From assembly GCF_009649815.1 (NCBI RefSeq), contig NZ_WJIC01000001.1, positions 620,001 through 684,000 of the forward strand: a stretch of DNA of 64,000 bases, in the 5' to 3' direction. This stretch comes from Nocardia sp. SYP-A9097. Lineage in GTDB: Bacteria > Actinomycetota > Actinomycetes > Mycobacteriales > Mycobacteriaceae. The notes under the pieces were generated by a model that worked only from the letters and a program-made list of their open reading frames with translations, ran no database searches and was not told the DNA's origin. The translations under genes and the position numbers were made by a program. Of the stretch, positions 42,920 to 51,359 are shown piece after piece (position 1 is the first letter of the stretch; the number at the start of each line of letters is the position of its first letter).

Positions 42920-44029
42920 TCAGCCGACCGGTGTCGGTTCCTCACTGCTCACGCTTTTGGACTCGTCATCGTCGAGCCTCCGATTGCGAATGATGCTGGT
43001 GATGAACGCCGCTCCGATGAACGCGACACCGACCAGACCGGTGACGATCTCGTTGACGTGCACGCCGATCGAGACCAGCAGGATGATCGCCAGTGCGCCG
43101 ATGGCCCAGTGCGCGCCGTGCTCCAGGTACACGTACTCCGACAGCGTGCCCTTGCGGACCAGGAACACGGTGATGGAGCGGACGAACATGGCGCCGATCA
43201 GGCCCAGGCCCAGGGCGATCAGAATCGGGTCCGAGGTGATGGCGAACGCGCCGATGACACCGTCGAAGGAGAACGAGGCGTCGAGTACTTCCAGGTACAG
43301 GAACAGGAAGAATGCCGCTTTGCCGGTGGCCTTGACCAGGCCGCCGGGGCCGGATTCGCCGCCCTCTTCGAGGTCCTCGGTGTGGAACATCGAGCCGAGG
43401 CCGTCGACCACGATGTAGGTGATCACACCCAGCACGCCCGACATCAGCACGGTGCCACGGTCATCCGCGTCGGCGATGATCTCCGCGGCGATGAGAATCG
43501 CGCCGAGGGTGAGTACCACCGAGAGCATGTCCAGCTTGCCGAGCTTGGCCAGCGGCCGTTCGATCCAGCCGAGCCAGGTGATCTCGTGGTCGTCGAGGAT
43601 GAAGTTCAGGAACAGCAGCAGCAGGAACGCGCCACCGAAGGCGGCGATCTGCGGATGCGCGTCGGTCAGCAGTTTCTCGTAGGAGGCGCTGCCGTCGGGG
43701 AAGGTGAGCGCACCGTCCGCGGGCGGGTTCATCGCCAGGTCGAACGCGCGACCGGGGTTCAGGCCCGCGGTGATCCAGACGATGGCGAGCGGGAAGACCA
43801 GGCGCATACCGAAGACGGCGATGACGACGCCGACGGTGAGGAAGATCTTCTGCCAGAATTCGCTCATCCGTTGCAGGACACTGGCATTGATGACTGCGTT
43901 GTCGAACGACAGCGACACCTCGAGGATGCCCAGGATGGCGCACAGTGCCAGCGCTGTCGGACCGCCGTACACGAATGCCGCTATCAGAGACAGCACCGAG
44001 ACGATGATGGATAGGCCGAAAATACGCAC
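42920..44029 (-). CDS. DUF475 (TerC-superfamily) integral membrane protein
   Basis: A 369-residue protein with about nine helices. LGILEVSLSFDNAVINASVL and LEVLDASFSFDGVIGAFAIT are two TerC-like signatures with the SFDN/SFDG aspartates embedded in membrane helices, a metal-ion-handling feature of the TerC superfamily. A longer hydrophilic loop (DLEEGGESGPGG) is typical of the DUF475 branch. It lies directly downstream of terD on the same strand, a partnership seen throughout Ter stress systems, where TerC-type proteins anchor TerD-type Ca2+-binding proteins at the membrane. A hairpin at 44088-44113 separates the two genes and may lower its expression. Confidence 0.85.
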   Translation of the reverse strand: MRIFGLSIIVSVLSLIAAFVYGGPTALALCAILGILEVSLSFDNAVINASVLQRMSEFWQKIFLTVGVVIAVFGMRLVFPLAIVWITAGLNPGRAFDLAMNPPADGALTFPDGSASYEKLLTDAHPQIAAFGGAFLLLLFLNFILDDHEITWLGWIERPLAKLGKLDMLSVVLTLGAILIAAEIIADADDRGTVLMSGVLGVITYIVVDGLGSMFHTEDLEEGGESGPGGLVKATGKAAFFLFLYLEVLDASFSFDGVIGAFAITSDPILIALGLGLIGAMFVRSITVFLVRKGTLSEYVYLEHGAHWAIGALAIILLVSIGVHVNEIVTGLVGVAFIGAAFITSIIRNRRLDDDESKSVSSEEPTPVG

Positions 44030-44087
44030 CGCTAGGGGGCCTTTCGTAGTGCCGGAATCGTTGTGAATCGGGGAATGCTCGCACGAG

Positions 44088-44113
44088 GAGGGGCCCGGGT
44101 TGCTGAGCCCCTC
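44088..44113 (-). terminator. Hairpin between terD and the DUF475 gene
   Basis: GAGGGGC and GCCCCTC pair around a 12-base loop, 20 bases past the terD stop on the minus strand. It may be a partial terminator that lets some transcription reach the DUF475 gene. Confidence 0.5.
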
Positions 44114-44133
44114 TGGCGCGTCGAGCTATTCGA

Positions 44134-44709
44134 TCAGACGTTGACGCCGTAGTCGCGGGCAATGCCCGACAGGCCCGAGGCGTAGCCCTGGCCGATGGCC
44201 CGGAACTTCCATTCGGCGCCGTTGCGGTACAGCTCGCCGAAGACCATGGCGGTCTCGGTGGAGGCATCCTCGCTGAGGTCGTAGCGGGCCAGCTCGGCGC
44301 CATTGGCGCGGTCGAGCACGCGGATGTACGCATTGCGGACCTGGCCGAAGCTCTGGCCGCGCTGATCCGCCTCGTAGATCGAGACCGGGAAGAAGATGGA
44401 CTCGATGGCGGGCGGGGTGGCCGCGAGATCGACATTGATGATCTCGTCGTCGCCTTCGCCTTCACCGGTGAGGTTGTCGCCGGTGTGCACGATGGAGCCT
44501 TCGGGCGAGGTCAGGTTGTTGAAGAACACGAAGTGCTTGTCCGACACCACCTTCTTGTCCGCGCCGGTGGCGATGGCGCTCGCGTCCAGGTCGAAGTCGG
44601 TCCCGGTGGTAGTCCGCACGTCCCAGCCGAGGCCGACCGACACGGCGGTGAGGTTCGGGGCCTGCTTCGTCAGCGAAACATTGCCGCCCTTGGACAAACT
44701 GACACCCAT
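44134..44709 (-). CDS. terD: TerD-family tellurium-resistance/stress protein
   Basis: A 191-residue single TerD domain starting MGVSLSKGGNVSLTKQ, with GGAAGGG before the ATG. Calcium-binding acidic clusters are intact: DFDLDASA near residue 40 and HTGDNLTGEGEGDDEI near residue 77. The C-terminal part has RYDLSEDASTETAMVFGELYR and AIGQGYASGLSGIARDYGVNV, as in well-studied TerD and TerE. These proteins confer tellurite resistance and broader stress resistance through an unknown mechanism with TerC. It is divergent from the biosynthetic operon at 44921, sharing a ~210-bp promoter region. Confidence 0.93.
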   Translation of the reverse strand: MGVSLSKGGNVSLTKQAPNLTAVSVGLGWDVRTTTGTDFDLDASAIATGADKKVVSDKHFVFFNNLTSPEGSIVHTGDNLTGEGEGDDEIINVDLAATPPAIESIFFPVSIYEADQRGQSFGQVRNAYIRVLDRANGAELARYDLSEDASTETAMVFGELYRNGAEWKFRAIGQGYASGLSGIARDYGVNV

Positions 44710-44920
44710 GCGGGAATCCCTTCCGTTGGAAAGCGTTCAAACGTTCTTGTAGCGCGGCATGTCCGAATTGCCGGGTCCGCAGGTACGACCCTAGTAGTTT
44801 TCCCCTGGCTTGTGCATGAACAAACCGAGGACATCCCCGGGCATCGGCCTGTCGCGCGACATGTCACCGGGTTGATCGTCACAGTCGCCCGCAGTGTGAA
44901 CGTGCACCTAACATCGGGGC

Positions 44921-46117
44921 GTGGCAGGCCGTAGACGCGGATGGTTCCGGACCCCTCGGGACACAGCATGGGTGCAACAGGCCCGGACGGCGCTGACGGC
45001 CGCCTTCCTGGACATGGACACCCGGCAGAGCATTGCCGAGAATGCCGTCGCGGCCTCCGCGCAGGTATTTCCCGAGCGCGGGATGGCCGCGCAGTGGGAT
45101 CGCGTGCGGGCCCGCTGCTATGACGCGGCGGGCTCCTATCTGGCCCTGAACGAACGTCTCGACCAGGCCGAACGTGACGGTGGCACGGTCCCGCGGGCCG
45201 AAATCGATGGTCAGGTACGCAAACTCGCCGATGCGGCGCGCGGAGTGGACGAGTTCTATCGCGGTAATCAGGCGCATCTCGAGCACGCGGTCGCGGTGTA
45301 CGGGACGGTGCCGCAGTTGGTGGCGCAGGTGCGGTCGGCGGCGCGGCAGGCGCGGCAGGCCGCCGACGCCTCACCGTTCTCCGGCTATTCCTCGGTGATC
45401 TTGTGCAAGGCCGCGGTCGATGAGGGCCTCGTCACACTGGAGGCCGCCACGAGTGCCGGGGTAGGCGCCACGCGCGAGGCCGCGACGGAGTTGGAGAACC
45501 GCACCCGTGCGCTGTCAAGGGCACTGGAAGACGCACCGGGCAAACAGCATTCGGCAACTACCGCCCTCGCATCCGCGGGTACTCGGCTGGCGGCCGCCCA
45601 GCATCGCACCGAGCGACTCACGCCGGCGCTGTCTGCCCTGCTCCGAGAGTTCAACGCTGCAAGTTCGGCGGATTTGGCGAACAATGAGCGGCAAGCCCAC
45701 CGAGCCATCGACGCCGCAGCCGCGGATCTGTCCCGGGCCCGGGCCGCATTGCAGCACAACGACCCGGAGCAAACGCTTGAATTGACCACATCCGCCCGCG
45801 GGCACCTCGCCTCCGCAGAGGAGCAGGCCGACGCTGTCACCGACCGGTTGACACTGTTACGCGAGGTCCGCGAGAAGCCACAGGAGAAGGCCAAAACCGT
45901 TCGGTTCAAACTGCGTGACGCGCAGATGCTGGCGGTGAACAACGGCCTCGTCCCGCAGTGGGGTTCGGTACTGGATGCCCAGTCCGAACGCCTGGATCGG
46001 GTGGTCGCCGGGCTCACCGGCCCACATCCGGACTATTGGGCGTATATCTCCGAACTGGATGCCATCTCGGCGTTCATAGCGGGTGTTGTAGATCGAATGC
46101 GAAGTACCGATAGATAA
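44921..46117 (+). CDS. Ter-associated helical (coiled-coil) protein of unknown function
   Basis: GTG at 44921 gives 398 residues, almost all helix, rich in Ala, Arg and Glu. Segments such as SAARQARQAADASPFSGYSS and DLSRARAALQHNDPEQTLEL suggest a helical bundle resembling toxic-anion-resistance or coiled-coil proteins coded with Ter genes. HPDYWAYISELDAISAFIAG near the C terminus is the most distinctive part. It heads the operon with the HpcH-like lyase, 31 bp apart, with AGGAGG for the next gene. No enzymatic motif is seen; a scaffold within the Ter system is plausible. Confidence 0.7.
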   Translation: MAGRRRGWFRTPRDTAWVQQARTALTAAFLDMDTRQSIAENAVAASAQVFPERGMAAQWDRVRARCYDAAGSYLALNERLDQAERDGGTVPRAEIDGQVRKLADAARGVDEFYRGNQAHLEHAVAVYGTVPQLVAQVRSAARQARQAADASPFSGYSSVILCKAAVDEGLVTLEAATSAGVGATREAATELENRTRALSRALEDAPGKQHSATTALASAGTRLAAAQHRTERLTPALSALLREFNAASSADLANNERQAHRAIDAAAADLSRARAALQHNDPEQTLELTTSARGHLASAEEQADAVTDRLTLLREVREKPQEKAKTVRFKLRDAQMLAVNNGLVPQWGSVLDAQSERLDRVVAGLTGPHPDYWAYISELDAISAFIAGVVDRMRSTDR

Positions 46118-46148
46118 AACGACCGATCAGTAGGAGGCACGGGCGACG

Positions 46149-47369
46149 ATGACCGCGATTATCAGCACCTATCCGGAAGTCGCCCCCGTATCCCTGCACA
46201 AACGCTTCCCCATGCGTCACTTCCCGCAGGTGCCGGGGCCGGAACTGCGACTGCTCTTCCACCGACTGCCCGAACCCTTCGGCGAGTCCGGCGACCGCGA
46301 CCTGCTCGCGATGGCCTTGGGCGCGACGCTGTACGTCCCCGCCACCCGCGCCGACCTCACCGTCACCATCCAGCGGCGGGCCGCACGCGGGGTCTGCTCC
46401 ATGGTCATCGACCTCGAGGATGCCGTCGCCGACCACGACCTGGAATTCGGAAAGAAGCAGGCCGCAACGACATTGGACGAACTCGGCAGCGGGATCGCCG
46501 CGTATCCGCTGCTGTTCGTGCGCGTGCGCGATGCCGAGACCATCGGTGAGATCGTCTCCGCCATCGGGCCCGGAGCGCGCGTGCTCACCGGCTTCGTCTT
46601 CCCCAAATTCGACAGCACCTCGGGGGCGAAATACCTCGACGCGCTGGACGAGGCGTCGAAAGTGCTGGGGCGCACCGTCTTCGGTATGCCCGTGCTGGAA
46701 TCGCCCGCGCTGGTGCATCGGCAGACCCGCGATCTGGAGCTGCATCGCATCCAGGACCTGCTCACCGCCCGCCGCGACAGCGTGCTCGCGGTGCGCATCG
46801 GAGCCACGGATATGTGCTCCACCTTCGGAATTCGACGCGATCGCGATCTGACCATCTACGACGTGCGCGTGGTCGCCGATGTCATCGCCGATATCGTGAA
46901 CTACCTCGGGCGAACGGACGGAACGGGATTCACCATCACCGGGCCGGTCTGGGAGTACTTCGCCGACCACGAGCGTATGTTCCGCCCGCAACTGCGCACC
47001 TCACCCTTCGCCGACTCGGACGCGGTGCCGTTCCGGGAATACCTGGTCAGCCGCGACCTGGACGGCCTGCTGCGCGAGATAACCCTGGACCGCGCCAACG
47101 GCATTCAGGGCAAGACCGTCATCCACCCCTCACACGTCGCGGTGGTGCACGCTCTCTCCGTGGTCACCCACGAGGAGTACTCCGACGCCCTCGACATCCT
47201 GCGCGAGGACTGCGGCGGCGTAGCGGCCTCGGAGTACCGCAACAAAATGAACGAGATGAAACCGCACCGCAGCTGGGCTCACCAAACCATCCTGCGCGCA
47301 AGAGTTTTCGGAGTCACCAATAAGGGCGTCTCCTTCGTGGATCTATTGAAAGTGCTGGTGGCATCGTGA
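46149..47369 (+). CDS. HpcH/HpaI-CitE-like carbon-carbon lyase of the Ter biosynthetic operon
   Basis: A 406-residue TIM-barrel protein. ATLYVPATRADL, SMVIDLEDAVADHD (Mg2+-binding acidic pair region), VLTGFVFPKF, VLAVRIGATDMCSTFG and GIQGKTVIHPSHV correspond to the conserved strands of CitE-like aldolases. Enzymes of this family make or split C-C bonds with a keto acid or acyl-CoA. This subfamily (C-C_Bond_Lyase of TerB-associated type) is found with PRTase, PELOTA and HAD genes in Ter operons and is predicted to act in the synthesis of a nucleoside-like compound. It overlaps the next start codon by 4 bp (GTGA), so translation is coupled. Confidence 0.85.
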   Translation: MTAIISTYPEVAPVSLHKRFPMRHFPQVPGPELRLLFHRLPEPFGESGDRDLLAMALGATLYVPATRADLTVTIQRRAARGVCSMVIDLEDAVADHDLEFGKKQAATTLDELGSGIAAYPLLFVRVRDAETIGEIVSAIGPGARVLTGFVFPKFDSTSGAKYLDALDEASKVLGRTVFGMPVLESPALVHRQTRDLELHRIQDLLTARRDSVLAVRIGATDMCSTFGIRRDRDLTIYDVRVVADVIADIVNYLGRTDGTGFTITGPVWEYFADHERMFRPQLRTSPFADSDAVPFREYLVSRDLDGLLREITLDRANGIQGKTVIHPSHVAVVHALSVVTHEEYSDALDILREDCGGVAASEYRNKMNEMKPHRSWAHQTILRARVFGVTNKGVSFVDLLKVLVAS

Positions 47370-49900
47370 GCTCGGGTTCTGAAGGCACCGTGACCGCCGA
47401 GGGCGTCCTGACCGCCGCGCCCTGGGCGACCCGCGAACTGGGCCTCGGACTCCGCCACGGGAACTCGTACGTGCTGCCCGGCGAGTGGCAGATCGCCGAG
47501 CTCATCGAGCCCGGGCTGCGCCGTAATCCGCGGCGCGGGCATCTGCTGGTATCCACCGTGCTCGGTAAGCATCTGCCGACCGATCCGCATCGCGTGATCG
47601 AGGCCGGAAATCGGCTCGGCGATCTGGTTCGCGAGCAGATCGACGGCCCCGTCATCGTGCTCGGATTCGCGGAAACCGCAACGGGACTCGGCCACTGTGT
47701 GGCCGCGCGCATTCAGGCGCGGTGTTACCTGCACTCGACGCGCCGCACCGTGCCCACCGCCGAGGTGCTCACCGGATTCGAGGAGGGCCATTCGCACGCC
47801 ACCTCGCACATGCTGCAACCCGCGCCCGCCGGGATCTTCCGCAACCAGCTGCCGATGGTTCTCGTCGACGACGAAATCTCCACCGGTGCAACGGCTCTGG
47901 ACGCCATCCGCGCGCTGCACGCCTTCAACCCGCGCCCCCACTACGTGCTGGCGTCCCTGGTCGACATGCGAACCGCGGCCGACCGCATCGCATTCGACGC
48001 CGCCGCACTCGACCTCGGCGTCCGTATCGACACGGTCTGCCTCGCCTCCGGTGAAACCCTGCTCCCCGCCGACCTGGTCGATTCCGTTGCCGCACTGCCG
48101 GATCCGCAACTCAACCCGGCCGCGGCAGTACGAGGCCGGGTGGCCCGGATAGCGCTGCCCTGGCCGGAGACCGTCCCCGAAGGCGGCCGGCACGGCATTC
48201 TGAACTCCGACATCGCCGACTTCGAATCAGCCGTCACCGACGCCGCGACAACGCTCCGTCATGAGCTGCACGCCCTGCCGTGGGAGACCGAAGCGCGGTC
48301 TGCGGACGGCTCGCTCGGCCGCCCGGTGGTGGTGCTCGCGCACGAGGAGTTCATGTATCTGCCGCTGCGGCTGGCCGCCGCCCTCGCCGAGGGCGGGGTG
48401 CCGACTCGGTATCAGACGACCACCCGGTCACCGGCGTATGTCCTGGACGAGCCCGGGTATCCGCTGCGGCGCGGATTCCGTTTCATCGCACCGGAATCCG
48501 GTGAGGAGTCATCGCGCTATCTGTACAACGCGCATTGGCCGGAGCCGGGTGCGGCCGAGCCGATCCTGCTGGTGATCGCCGATGAACCCGCCGACACCGA
48601 TCGCCTCACCGCCGAAGGCGGGTTGCTCGACGTGCTGACCGCCTCGGGGGCCGATGTGGTGCTGGCGGTGTTGCGCGGTGCGGACCCGCGACGGCTCGCG
48701 GCCGTGCGCACGGCCGCCGGTATCGGCGGATCGAACACCGTGCCGGGAATCGGATCCGGTGACGCGGTGGCCGCTGTGCTTCCCGCGCTTCCGCCGCCAC
48801 TGCGCGGTCCGGAGTTCGGCTCGTATGCCCCGGACGAGGTGGCATGGTTGCTGAAGGATCTGTCCGCCGTGGATCTGGAAGCCGATGTGGCCGAACGGGA
48901 ACGGCGCATTCAATCCGGCGCCGCGCACTACGCCGAGTCGTTGCCGGTGGAGTATCAGCCCGATGCCGCGTATCGGGAGCTGTTCGACAAGGTGCTCGCC
49001 GAGAGTGCGGAGCGACTGGCGTCGGCGGTGGCGACCGTCTCGGAACTGGTGGTCGCCGAGCGCGGCGAGAACATCGTGCTGGTGTCGCTGGCCCGGGCCG
49101 GCACGCCGGTCGGAGTCCTGATGCGCCGGTGGTTGCGAACCCGGGGACTCGAGGTTCCGCACTACGCGGTGTCGATCGTCAGGGATCGGGGTATCGACTC
49201 GGTAGCGCTCGATTATCTTGCGCGGCATCATGATCCGTCGAGCATCGTGTTCGTCGACGGCTGGACCGGCAAGGGTGCGATCACCCGTGAACTCGGCGAA
49301 GCCCTCGACGCTTACCATGCGGCCGGTGGTGCGCGGTTCAACGACGAGTTGGTGGTGCTCGCCGACCCGGGCAGCTGTGTTCGCACCTACGGCACTCGCG
49401 ACGACTTTCTCATCGCCTCCGCATGCCTGAATTCCACTGTCTCCGGACTGGTTTCGCGCACGGTGCTCAATGACACCCTGATCGGCCCGCGCGATTTCCA
49501 CGGTGCGAAGTTCTATCGGGAGCTGGCGGGCGAGGATGTCTCCGCGCGCCTGGTGGATGCGGTCAGCGTGCAGTTCGACACCGTGCGACCCTGGATCGCC
49601 GAGCAGTTGGCCGCGATCCAGCGTTCGGACCGGACGCCCGACTGGGCGGGTTGGGCTTCGGTGGAGAAGGTGCGCGCGGAGTACGGGATATCCAGCGTCA
49701 ATTTCGTGAAACCCGGTGTGGGAGAGACGACCCGGGTGCTGTTGCGCCGCCTGCCCTGGCGGGTGCTGGTACGCGACGCCGATGCGCCCGAGCACGCGCA
49801 CATCCGTATGCTCGCCGCGGCGCGCGACGTGCCCGTCGAAGTGGTCCCCGACCTCGCTTACGCGTGCATGGGCCTGATCAAGGATGTGAGCGACCAGTGA
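47366..49900 (+). CDS. Phosphoribosyltransferase-TRSP / StiP / PELOTA fusion protein of Ter operon
   Basis: An 844-residue fusion. Residues ~20-260 are an orotate-type phosphoribosyltransferase with the PRPP loop VLVDDEISTGAT at 165-176; ~290-480 fits the TRSP region that follows it in this family. Residues ~515-750 match the domain first annotated as cysteine protease StiP (PVEYQPDAAYRELFD, VLVSLARAGTPVGVLMRRW, IVFVDGWTGKGAITREL, FLIASACLNSTVSGLVSRT); its VDGWTGKG loop looks like a second PRPP-type loop, so it may really be another phosphoribosyltransferase. Residues ~755-840 match PELOTA, an L7Ae-like RNA-binding fold. In many genomes these parts are separate genes. The stop overlaps the HAD gene start by 4 bp. 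Confidence 0.85.
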   Translation: MSSGSEGTVTAEGVLTAAPWATRELGLGLRHGNSYVLPGEWQIAELIEPGLRRNPRRGHLLVSTVLGKHLPTDPHRVIEAGNRLGDLVREQIDGPVIVLGFAETATGLGHCVAARIQARCYLHSTRRTVPTAEVLTGFEEGHSHATSHMLQPAPAGIFRNQLPMVLVDDEISTGATALDAIRALHAFNPRPHYVLASLVDMRTAADRIAFDAAALDLGVRIDTVCLASGETLLPADLVDSVAALPDPQLNPAAAVRGRVARIALPWPETVPEGGRHGILNSDIADFESAVTDAATTLRHELHALPWETEARSADGSLGRPVVVLAHEEFMYLPLRLAAALAEGGVPTRYQTTTRSPAYVLDEPGYPLRRGFRFIAPESGEESSRYLYNAHWPEPGAAEPILLVIADEPADTDRLTAEGGLLDVLTASGADVVLAVLRGADPRRLAAVRTAAGIGGSNTVPGIGSGDAVAAVLPALPPPLRGPEFGSYAPDEVAWLLKDLSAVDLEADVAERERRIQSGAAHYAESLPVEYQPDAAYRELFDKVLAESAERLASAVATVSELVVAERGENIVLVSLARAGTPVGVLMRRWLRTRGLEVPHYAVSIVRDRGIDSVALDYLARHHDPSSIVFVDGWTGKGAITRELGEALDAYHAAGGARFNDELVVLADPGSCVRTYGTRDDFLIASACLNSTVSGLVSRTVLNDTLIGPRDFHGAKFYRELAGEDVSARLVDAVSVQFDTVRPWIAEQLAAIQRSDRTPDWAGWASVEKVRAEYGISSVNFVKPGVGETTRVLLRRLPWRVLVRDADAPEHAHIRMLAAARDVPVEVVPDLAYACMGLIKDVSDQ

Positions 49901-50718
49901 CCGGCTTCCGAACGCTGATCGCCACCGATCTCGATCGCACGATGATCTACTCCCGCAATGCCTTCGGGACGGTGCCGGACCTGTCTACCGTCTGTGTGGA
50001 ACACCTGGACGGCGAACCGCTCTCCTATATGACGGCCGCGGCGGCGGACCGCCTGAAGGCGCTCGCGGAGATGGCGGTGGTTATCCCCACCACCACCCGA
50101 ACCATCGAGCAGTTCAACAGGATTCAGCTGCCCGGCGCACCCTGGCGGTATGCCGTCACCACCAATGGCGGGAACATTCTCGACAACGGTCAACCCGATG
50201 CCGAATGGCGGGCGGCCCTGGACCGTGACGTCCGCGCCACCAGCGCCTCGCTCGCCGAGATCAGTGCCGAATTGCATTCGCGCACAGACGATTCCTTCGT
50301 GCTGAAGTATCGGGTCGCCGATGAACTCTTCTGCTACCTGGTGGTCGATCTCGCGGCGTTGCCCGCGGACTTCCTCGCCGAGTGGGATGCCTGGTGCCGC
50401 CCGCGCGGCTGGTCCGCCTCCCAACAGGGCCGCAAGATCTACACCATGCCGAACGCGGTCTGTAAGAGTCGTACGGTGGCGGAAGTCCGTCGCCGCCTGG
50501 AGAATTCGGGCGACCTGGATAGTTCTGCCCGGTTGCTCGCGGCGGGTGACGGTGCTCTCGATGCCGAGATGCTGCGCGCGGCCCACGCCGCCATCCGGCC
50601 CCGCCACGGCGAACTGGAAGAACTCGCCTGGACCCACCCCAATCTGACGGTCACCGCGGCCTCCGGTATTCGTGCCGGCGAGGAGATCCTCGACTGGTTC
50701 ACCAACGCGTTCGAGTGA
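49897..50718 (+). CDS. HAD-family hydrolase of the Ter biosynthetic operon
   Basis: GTG at 49897 overlaps the previous stop (GTGA) and gives 273 residues. HAD motif I is IATDLDRTMI (DxD nucleophile pair), motif II is the IPTTTRT threonine, a lysine in KIYTMP/ CKSRTVAE supplies motif III, and LLAAGDGALDAEML is motif IV with the Mg2+-binding Asp. The C2 cap resembles sucrose-phosphatase or Cof-type hydrolases. It probably dephosphorylates the product of the PRTase and lyase. A decayed copy of its last ~55 codons lies at 52839-53011. Confidence 0.85.
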   Translation: MTGFRTLIATDLDRTMIYSRNAFGTVPDLSTVCVEHLDGEPLSYMTAAAADRLKALAEMAVVIPTTTRTIEQFNRIQLPGAPWRYAVTTNGGNILDNGQPDAEWRAALDRDVRATSASLAEISAELHSRTDDSFVLKYRVADELFCYLVVDLAALPADFLAEWDAWCRPRGWSASQQGRKIYTMPNAVCKSRTVAEVRRRLENSGDLDSSARLLAAGDGALDAEMLRAAHAAIRPRHGELEELAWTHPNLTVTAASGIRAGEEILDWFTNAFE

Positions 50719-51072
50719 CTATCGAGCTGTTATATCGGCAGCCGCTTCGGGCGGAATGATCCAGCGGGCGAATGTTTCCTGCGGATCGACGGTGATCGTG
50801 TCGGCCACCGCCAACAGCGGCTTCGGGACGACCCCGCCCAGATGCTCGAGGCTCGGCACGATCACCGCCTCGGCATCCACCGACCGCACCACATCGATCA
50901 GCCGCTGCACCGGCTCATCGGTATAAAGCCCGAACACAACGGTTTTCGCCAATGTGTAGCCCAGTCGTGCCGCCATACTGCGCATGCGGATCTCATCCCA
51001 GGATTGCCGCACCCCCGAGATATCGCTCCGCAAATACCCGATGGCAGTGGGAATCTCCAACATCCTCACCAC
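50719..51072 (-). CDS. Short serine-recombinase-like protein (N-terminal-domain remnant family)
   Basis: About 117 residues (start GTG 51072, or ATG 51063). TAIGYLRSDISGVRQSWDE, ARLGYTLAKTVVFGL and LIDVVRSVDAEAVIVPSLEHLGG resemble the catalytic fold of resolvases (YxR, vvvxxxxRlgR), but the nucleophile serine and the DNA-binding domain are not evident. Short proteins like this recur in Nocardia next to regulators, so a regulatory or structural use of the fold is likely rather than recombination. Its start overlaps the stop of the small membrane protein gene upstream, indicating an operon. Confidence 0.6.
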   Translation of the reverse strand: MVRMLEIPTAIGYLRSDISGVRQSWDEIRMRSMAARLGYTLAKTVVFGLYTDEPVQRLIDVVRSVDAEAVIVPSLEHLGGVVPKPLLAVADTITVDPQETFARWIIPPEAAADITAR

Positions 51073-51233
51073 CCCCGAACCGGCACGGCGCCGCGCTCCC
51101 GAGTGAGCCGAGCCTGAATCACCGAAACCGGTAGCCCCCGAACCCGGTGCGCCGCATGCGCCCCACCCCGGAACGGATGCCCGGTCACGAGCAGTACCGC
51201 GGCAATGAACAGCATGGTGATCACGGTTTCCAT
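51066..51233 (-). CDS. Small single-helix membrane protein, 55 residues
   Basis: ATG at 51233, with GGGAGG eight bases upstream, encodes METVITMLFIAAVLLVTGHP then an Arg-rich tail containing RVRGLPVSVIQARLTRER. One membrane helix and a basic cytoplasmic tail. The TGA overlaps the tandem GTG starts of the resolvase-like gene, which supports coupled translation. It is divergent from the XRE regulator at 51360 with the GTTGCCCT dyad between, so that regulator may control this pair. No family was recognised. Confidence 0.55.
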   Translation of the reverse strand: METVITMLFIAAVLLVTGHPFRGGAHAAHRVRGLPVSVIQARLTRERGAVPVRGW

Positions 51234-51316
51234 CAGGTGCCTCCCGGTCCTCGAATTCCCCAACATCGATCCACCTGTGACGCTACGCACGAATCAGGTC
51301 ATGAAGATGCCCTGAA

Positions 51317-51336
51317 GTTGCCCTCTCAAGGGCAAC
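51317..51336. promoter_or_regulatory. Perfect dyad operator for the XRE regulator
   Basis: GTTGCCCT-CTCA-AGGGCAAC: 8-base arms around a 4-base spacer, ending 23 bases before the regulator's ATG and 83 bases from the divergent small membrane gene. Size and position fit autoregulation by a helix-turn-helix dimer. Confidence 0.65.
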
Positions 51337-51359
51337 ATTTTGCCGGTAGCGTTGGCTGC

